This document shows positions 60,320-64,000 of a stretch of 64,000 nucleotides of DNA, one piece after another; positions within the stretch are counted from its first letter, which is position 1; every line of letters begins with the position of its first letter. Under the pieces are notes generated by a model. The model did not search any database, was not told the DNA's origin, and saw only the letters and a program-made list of their open reading frames with translations. The stretch is from Micromonospora sp. WMMD1120 (GTDB taxonomy: Bacteria; Actinomycetota; Actinomycetes; Mycobacteriales; Micromonosporaceae). The stretch lies in assembly GCF_029626235.1 (NCBI RefSeq), contig NZ_JARUBO010000005.1, positions 5,800,001-5,864,000 on the forward strand, in the 5' to 3' direction. The position numbers were made by a program, and so were the translations under genes.

Positions 60320-61362
60320 CCCGCCACCTCCTTCAGCACGGCGGCCAGCAGCGCGGTGGTCACCGGCCAGTCGGTCAGGGTGTCGCGCCGGGCGAGGGCG
60401 GCCCGCCGCAGCCGGGCCCGCAGCGCCCCGTCGTCCAGCCAGCGGGTCAGCGCCCTGGCCAGCGCGGCGCTGTCGCCCGGGGGCACCAGCAGCCCCGGCA
60501 GCTCGCCGTCGGGGGCGCGACCGAGCGCCTCCGGCACACCGCCCACCCGGGTGGCCAGCACCGGCAGGCCACGGGCCAGCGCCTCGGTGACGACCATCCC
60601 GTACGTCTCGCCGCGCGAGGGCAGGACCAGCAGGTCGGCGTCGGCGTACGCGGCGTCCAGGGCCGCCCCGGTCAGCGGGCCGACGAGCCGCGCCCGCCCG
60701 GTGAGGCCCGCCGCGTCCAGCCGGTCACGGAGCCGGCGCACGAGATCCGGCTCCCGGGCCAGGGTGCCCGCGCCGACCATCGTCCAGGACCGGCCGGCCA
60801 GCGTGGACAGCGCGTCGACGAGCACGTCGTACCCCTTGTGCTGGGTGACCGCCGCGACGCAGAGCAACCGGTCGCCGGCCGCGGACCCGGGCGCGGGCGG
60901 CGCCGGCCGCACCCCCGGGGGCGCGGCCCGGACCCGGTCGGCGAGCGTCGGGTGGCGCGTCGCCAGGTGTTGGCGGGTCCACTCGCTGGTGGTGACGACG
61001 GCGCGTGCGGCGGCCAACGCGTGGGCCTCCGCCTCGTCGTCGAGCGGCAGGTGCACCAGGACGACCAGCCGCAGCCGGCGGGCGTGCGCGGCGAGCAGGT
61101 CGGGCACCGTCGAGGCGATCAGACCGTCGATCAGGACCACGGCGTCGTCGGGCGCGGCGGCGAGCACCCCGGCCAGCGCCGCCCGGGCGGCGGCGTCGGG
61201 GTGCGGCCACCCGCCGGGTACGGCGTGCTCGCGCACCGTCCAGCCGTGCTCGCCGAGCCCGGCGCAGATCCGCCGGTCGTAGGAGTTGCCGCCGCTCGGG
61301 GTGGCCGGGTCGTCGATGTCACCGGGCAGGACGACGTGCGCCGCCCGGCCCGCGTCGGTCAC
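60316..61362 (-). CDS. GT4-type glycosyltransferase
   Basis: 348 residues from GTG 61362. GT-B fold: acceptor side [33 protein letters not shown]; donor side [23 protein letters not shown], and the nucleotide-sugar motif [37 protein letters not shown] with the E-x7-E pair. It retains the anomeric configuration of an NDP-sugar donor; donor and acceptor are unknown. It overlaps the pterin-synthase-like gene upstream and the methyltransferase gene downstream, which strongly suggests a shared product. Confidence 0.9.
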   Translation of the reverse strand: MTDAGRAAHVVLPGDIDDPATPSGGNSYDRRICAGLGEHGWTVREHAVPGGWPHPDAAARAALAGVLAAAPDDAVVLIDGLIASTVPDLLAAHARRLRLVVLVHLPLDDEAEAHALAAARAVVTTSEWTRQHLATRHPTLADRVRAAPPGVRPAPPAPGSAAGDRLLCVAAVTQHKGYDVLVDALSTLAGRSWTMVGAGTLAREPDLVRRLRDRLDAAGLTGRARLVGPLTGAALDAAYADADLLVLPSRGETYGMVVTEALARGLPVLATRVGGVPEALGRAPDGELPGLLVPPGDSAALARALTRWLDDGALRARLRRAALARRDTLTDWPVTTALLAAVLKEVAG

Positions 61363-61763
61363 AGGGGCCGCTCGTAGCTGGCCCAGGCGATGTGCGACTC
61401 GTGCAGGGTGACTGTGACACCGGCCAGGTCGCGCGCGCCCGGGCCCAGCTCGCCCGCGTGCACCCGCTCGACCAGCCGGTCCGCGACCGTCCGGGCCAGC
61501 ACCTCGGTGGTGGTGTTCACCCCGGCGAACGCCTGCTCGTCGTCGAGGTTGCGGTAGGTCAGCTCGCCCAGCACCGCCCGTAGCTGCTCGGTGGCCAGAC
61601 CGATGTCCACCACGATGCCGTCGGCGTCCAGGTCGGGCCTGCGGAACGTGGCGTCCACGACGAACGTCGCGCCGTGCAGGCGTTGGGCGGGGCCGAACAC
61701 CTCGCCCCGGAAACTGTGGGCGATCATCATGTGATCCCGAACGGTCACGCTGAACACTGTCAC
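61359..61763 (-). CDS. 6-pyruvoyl-tetrahydropterin synthase / QueD-fold protein lacking catalytic residues
   Basis: 134 residues. Matches to the family: [57 protein letters not shown] and [17 protein letters not shown]. Of the three zinc histidines, H16 and H30 are present, but the HGH motif is HGA (A32). The catalytic cysteine is missing, since the whole protein has no cysteine, and the HHxxLN histidine is replaced in TYRNLDD. The substrate-anchoring E122 remains. I recall similar HGA-type sequences in Streptomyces, so this looks like a conserved variant group rather than local decay. It overlaps both neighbours by four bases. Confidence 0.88.
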   Translation of the reverse strand: MTVFSVTVRDHMMIAHSFRGEVFGPAQRLHGATFVVDATFRRPDLDADGIVVDIGLATEQLRAVLGELTYRNLDDEQAFAGVNTTTEVLARTVADRLVERVHAGELGPGARDLAGVTVTLHESHIAWASYERPL

Positions 61764-62743
61764 TCCCCGTCGTCGTAGGTGATGAGGTGGCAGAGGGCGG
61801 GCAGCTCACCCGAGGTGAGGTCGGCGAGCACGTCGGGCAGGTCGGCGAACCGGGACGCGCCGGTGATCAGGGCGTCGAAGGCCGGGTCGTCGAGCAGGTC
61901 CAGGGCCAGCGCGAGCCGGTCGGCGTAGCTGCGGCGCCCGCGCCGGGCCGGGGCGACCATGCCGACCTGGCTGCTGCGTACGGTGAGTCGTCCGGAGTGG
62001 AACGCGCCGCCCAGGGACACCTGCACCGGGCGGTCGCCGTACCAGCTCAGCTCGATGACGGTGCCCTCCGGGGCGAGCAGGTCCAGAGCCTGTTGCAGGC
62101 CGGCGCCGGTGGCGCTGGCGTGCACCACCAGGTCCCGGTCGCCGGACGCGTCCCCCGGGCCGGCGAAGTCGACGCCGAGCGCGCCGGCCACCCCGGCGCG
62201 GCGGGCGTCGGTGTCGACAAGCTCCACGTGCACGCCGGGGAAACGGGCGAGCAGCGCCGCCACGCAGCACCCCACCATGCCCGCGCCGATGACGGTGACC
62301 CGGTCGCCGAGCAGCGGCGCGGCGTCCCACAACGCGTTGACTGCCGTCTCCACGGTGCCCGCGAGCACCGCGCGGGCGGCCGGCACCCCGTCCGGGACCG
62401 GCACCACGGCGGTGACCGGCACGACGTACGCGCTCTGGTGCGGGTGCAGGCAGAACACCGTACGCCCGAGCAGGTCGGCGGGGCCCTGCTCGACGACGCC
62501 GACGCTGAGGTAGCCGTACTTGACCGGGCCGGGGAAGTCACCCTCCTGGAAGGGCGCGCGCATCGCGGCGTACTGGTCGGTCGGCACCCGGCCGGCGAAG
62601 ACCAGCGTCTCGGTGCCCCGGCTGACGCCGGAGTAGCGGGCCTGGACCAGCACCTCGTCCGGTCCCGGGGCGGTCAGGGACACCGGCCGGATCTCCGCCA
62701 CGCCGGGCTCCCGAACCCAGCAGGCGTACGCCTCGCGGTTCAC
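61760..62743 (-). CDS. zinc-type alcohol dehydrogenase-like oxidoreductase
   Basis: 327 residues from GTG 62743, with GAGG nine bases upstream; an ATG at 62788 is less likely. The MDR fold shows [41 protein letters not shown] and the Rossmann motif [32 protein letters not shown]. The catalytic-zinc cysteine usual after the first strand (CGSD) is replaced by SRGTET, so classical zinc alcohol chemistry is doubtful; it resembles the bacteriochlorophyllide/threonine-type variants. First gene of the seven-gene run, sharing a divergent promoter region with the surface-protein gene. Confidence 0.85.
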   Translation of the reverse strand: MNREAYACWVREPGVAEIRPVSLTAPGPDEVLVQARYSGVSRGTETLVFAGRVPTDQYAAMRAPFQEGDFPGPVKYGYLSVGVVEQGPADLLGRTVFCLHPHQSAYVVPVTAVVPVPDGVPAARAVLAGTVETAVNALWDAAPLLGDRVTVIGAGMVGCCVAALLARFPGVHVELVDTDARRAGVAGALGVDFAGPGDASGDRDLVVHASATGAGLQQALDLLAPEGTVIELSWYGDRPVQVSLGGAFHSGRLTVRSSQVGMVAPARRGRRSYADRLALALDLLDDPAFDALITGASRFADLPDVLADLTSGELPALCHLITYDDGE

Positions 62744-62887
62744 CGTCGCGCACCTCACCCTCTGCTGCGGGCCACACCGTTCGGCCATGTCCGGCTCCCC
62801 CGGTCGGGTTGTCGATCATAGACACGGAGGTACGACGTCGGCAGTTCGACGTTCCTCCGAGTCAGCGAGTAGGACAAAAGCGACTTA

Positions 62888-62910
62888 AGGGCTTATATAG
62901 CCCTATAGGC
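62888..62910. promoter_or_regulatory. AT-rich overlapping palindromes in the divergent promoter region
   Basis: AGGGCT-TATAT-AGCCCT (62888-62904) is a perfect dyad, and AGCC-CTATA-GGCT overlaps it (62899-62911). This is the most AT-rich spot of the 199-base region between the pathway genes and the choice-of-anchor A gene, so it is either a -10/operator site or a short attenuator-like hairpin. Confidence 0.45.
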
Positions 62911-62942
62911 TCCCGTCGCACAGGCGAACCAACGGGGGCGTG

Positions 62943-64000
62943 ATGAGGATTTCGTGGTGGGATGGCCGCAGGCCACGGGCGACGGCGCTGATCGCGGTCG
63001 GCGGCGTGCTGGCGCTCAACGGTCTGCTGGTGCCGACGCCCGCAGCGCCCACATTGGCCAACCGAACGCTGGCCGCGGTTGACGAGGCCGTCGGGCCGGT
63101 CGACCCGGTCGCCGCGGCGCTGAGCTTCGGGGTGATGACCGAGGGCGACGCCAACGTCGTCAACGACGAGAACGAGGGCACCCTCGCCGTCGGCGGTAAC
63201 CTCACCTTCGGCAACTACCAGCTCGCCGGGGTGACCGCCGGATCGTTCGTCGTGCCCGGCGACGCCAACCCGAGCGCCCTGGTCGTGGGTGGACGGGTGA
63301 ACTTCGCCGGCAGCGTCGGCGGCAGCCGCCTCCAGGTGCTGTCCAACGGCTACGCCAAGGTCGGCGACCTGACCGGGACCTTCGTCCGCGACACCGACAA
63401 CAACGGGGCACAGGTCAACACCCGGATTCTGCCGGCGAACAACTACGACGCCTCCCCCCGGGTCGAGCTGGTCACCCGGCAGCCCGTCGCGAGCGTCGGG
63501 CCCACCTCGCCGATCAACTTCGGGGCCGCCTTCGCCAGCTTCCGGGACACCACCGCCAGCCTCGCGACCTGCGACAACACGGTGGTGCTGCGGACTCCGA
63601 ACGGGGACGTGCTGCCCCGACCGATCCCGCCGGGCAGCAACGCCGTCGTGACGTTGACCCCGGGCGTGACGAACGTGCTCAACCTGAGCGCGGCGGACCT
63701 GGCCAACATCCAGATCCTGACCTTCGCCAGCCAGCCGACCGCCAGCACCCCGCTGCTGGTCAACGTGGACACCAGTGGGGTGGGCAACACGTTCGCCTGG
63801 ACCGCGCCGAACTTCGCCGGAATCGGCGGCGCGCAGGCCCGCTACGTGCTGTTCAACTTTCCGACCGCCACCGCGCTCACCCTCACCCCGAACGCCGCCA
63901 CCGTCGAGGGCAGCATCTACGCCCCCAACGCCAGCCTCACCGACCTGTCCGCCAGCAACACCGAGGGCAGTGTCATCAGCCGTACGCTGGACCACCGCGG
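62943..64000 (+). CDS. choice-of-anchor A family surface protein (partial, runs off window)
   Basis: 352 complete codons are visible from ATG 62943, with GGGGGCG as a possible ribosome binding site. A signal peptide covers about residues 1-35 (ATALIAVGGVLALNGLLVPTPAAP). The mature part begins AALSFGVMTEGDANVVNDENEGTLAVGGNLTFGNYQLAG and later FTASTPLLVNVDTSG-like and VEGSIYAPNASLTDLSASNTEGSVI stretches (in the sequence, SQPTASTPLLVNVDTSG), which characterise the choice-of-anchor A domain. Such proteins are exported and anchored by various C-terminal signals; the anchor lies beyond the window. Function at the surface is unknown. Confidence 0.88.
   Translation, partial: MRISWWDGRRPRATALIAVGGVLALNGLLVPTPAAPTLANRTLAAVDEAVGPVDPVAAALSFGVMTEGDANVVNDENEGTLAVGGNLTFGNYQLAGVTAGSFVVPGDANPSALVVGGRVNFAGSVGGSRLQVLSNGYAKVGDLTGTFVRDTDNNGAQVNTRILPANNYDASPRVELVTRQPVASVGPTSPINFGAAFASFRDTTASLATCDNTVVLRTPNGDVLPRPIPPGSNAVVTLTPGVTNVLNLSAADLANIQILTFASQPTASTPLLVNVDTSGVGNTFAWTAPNFAGIGGAQARYVLFNFPTATALTLTPNAATVEGSIYAPNASLTDLSASNTEGSVISRTLDHR

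Overview
The window is one stretch of a high-GC actinobacterial chromosome. Heavy GTG start use, many 4-base ATGA/GTGA overlaps, GC-rich third codon positions and the gene content point to Micromonosporaceae, most likely Micromonospora. No tRNA, rRNA, CRISPR array or phage is visible, and there is one complete insertion sequence.

Layout. 1-4.9 kb: a fused response-regulator/thioredoxin-reductase-like flavoprotein running off the left edge, a polytopic membrane protein with a lipase-like C-terminus, smpB and an SCO5389-like protein. 5.0-6.5 kb: a complete IS4-family element with 20-bp terminal repeats and a 10-bp target duplication, inserted inside an older palindrome. 6.8-9.9 kb: a molybdate operon (HTH-TOBE regulator, modA, modB, modC). 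9.9-15.1 kb: a Phd-like protein, an acetyltransferase, a GT-C mannosyltransferase-like protein, a UDP-galactopyranose-mutase-like flavoprotein and an APH-type kinase. 15.2-18.7 kb: a very large secreted ThuA/sorbosone-dehydrogenase/PKD/CBM6 protein. 19.7-22.8 kb: a secreted subtilase.

22.98-33.3 kb: a catabolic island. A seven-gene minus-strand run encodes an ABC importer, a Gfo/Idh/MocA dehydrogenase, a DUF993 protein, a TIM-barrel isomerase and a permease. Beside it are a cupin gene, a LacI regulator and a kinase. Matching 14-bp LacI-type palindromes lie in front of the importer, between the cupin and lacI genes, and around the promoter of the distant ThuA protein, which suggests one regulon.

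33.3-36.6 kb: GNAT, MFS, FMN reductase and a MarR regulator. 36.6-48.1 kb: a desferrioxamine-type siderophore locus. desE-like, desA, desB, desC and desD run leftwards and two FecCD permeases, an ATPase and a penicillin-acylase homologue run rightwards, from one perfect iron box. 48.2-54.8 kb: a second subtilase, KDPG aldolase and KDG kinase, and a streptogrisin-like protease. 55.1-57.0 kb: a nucleosidase, a GNAT and a zinc-ribbon TetR regulator.

57.1-62.7 kb: the most intriguing region, a tightly packed seven-gene minus-strand run. In transcription order it encodes a zinc-type dehydrogenase, a 6-pyruvoyl-tetrahydropterin-synthase-fold protein without the usual catalytic residues, a glycosyltransferase, a methyltransferase, a flippase-like membrane protein, GTP cyclohydrolase II and a stand-alone RibD reductase domain. 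It looks like a pathway for a GTP-derived, glycosylated and methylated molecule rather than ordinary riboflavin synthesis. The window ends in a divergent, truncated choice-of-anchor A surface-protein gene.
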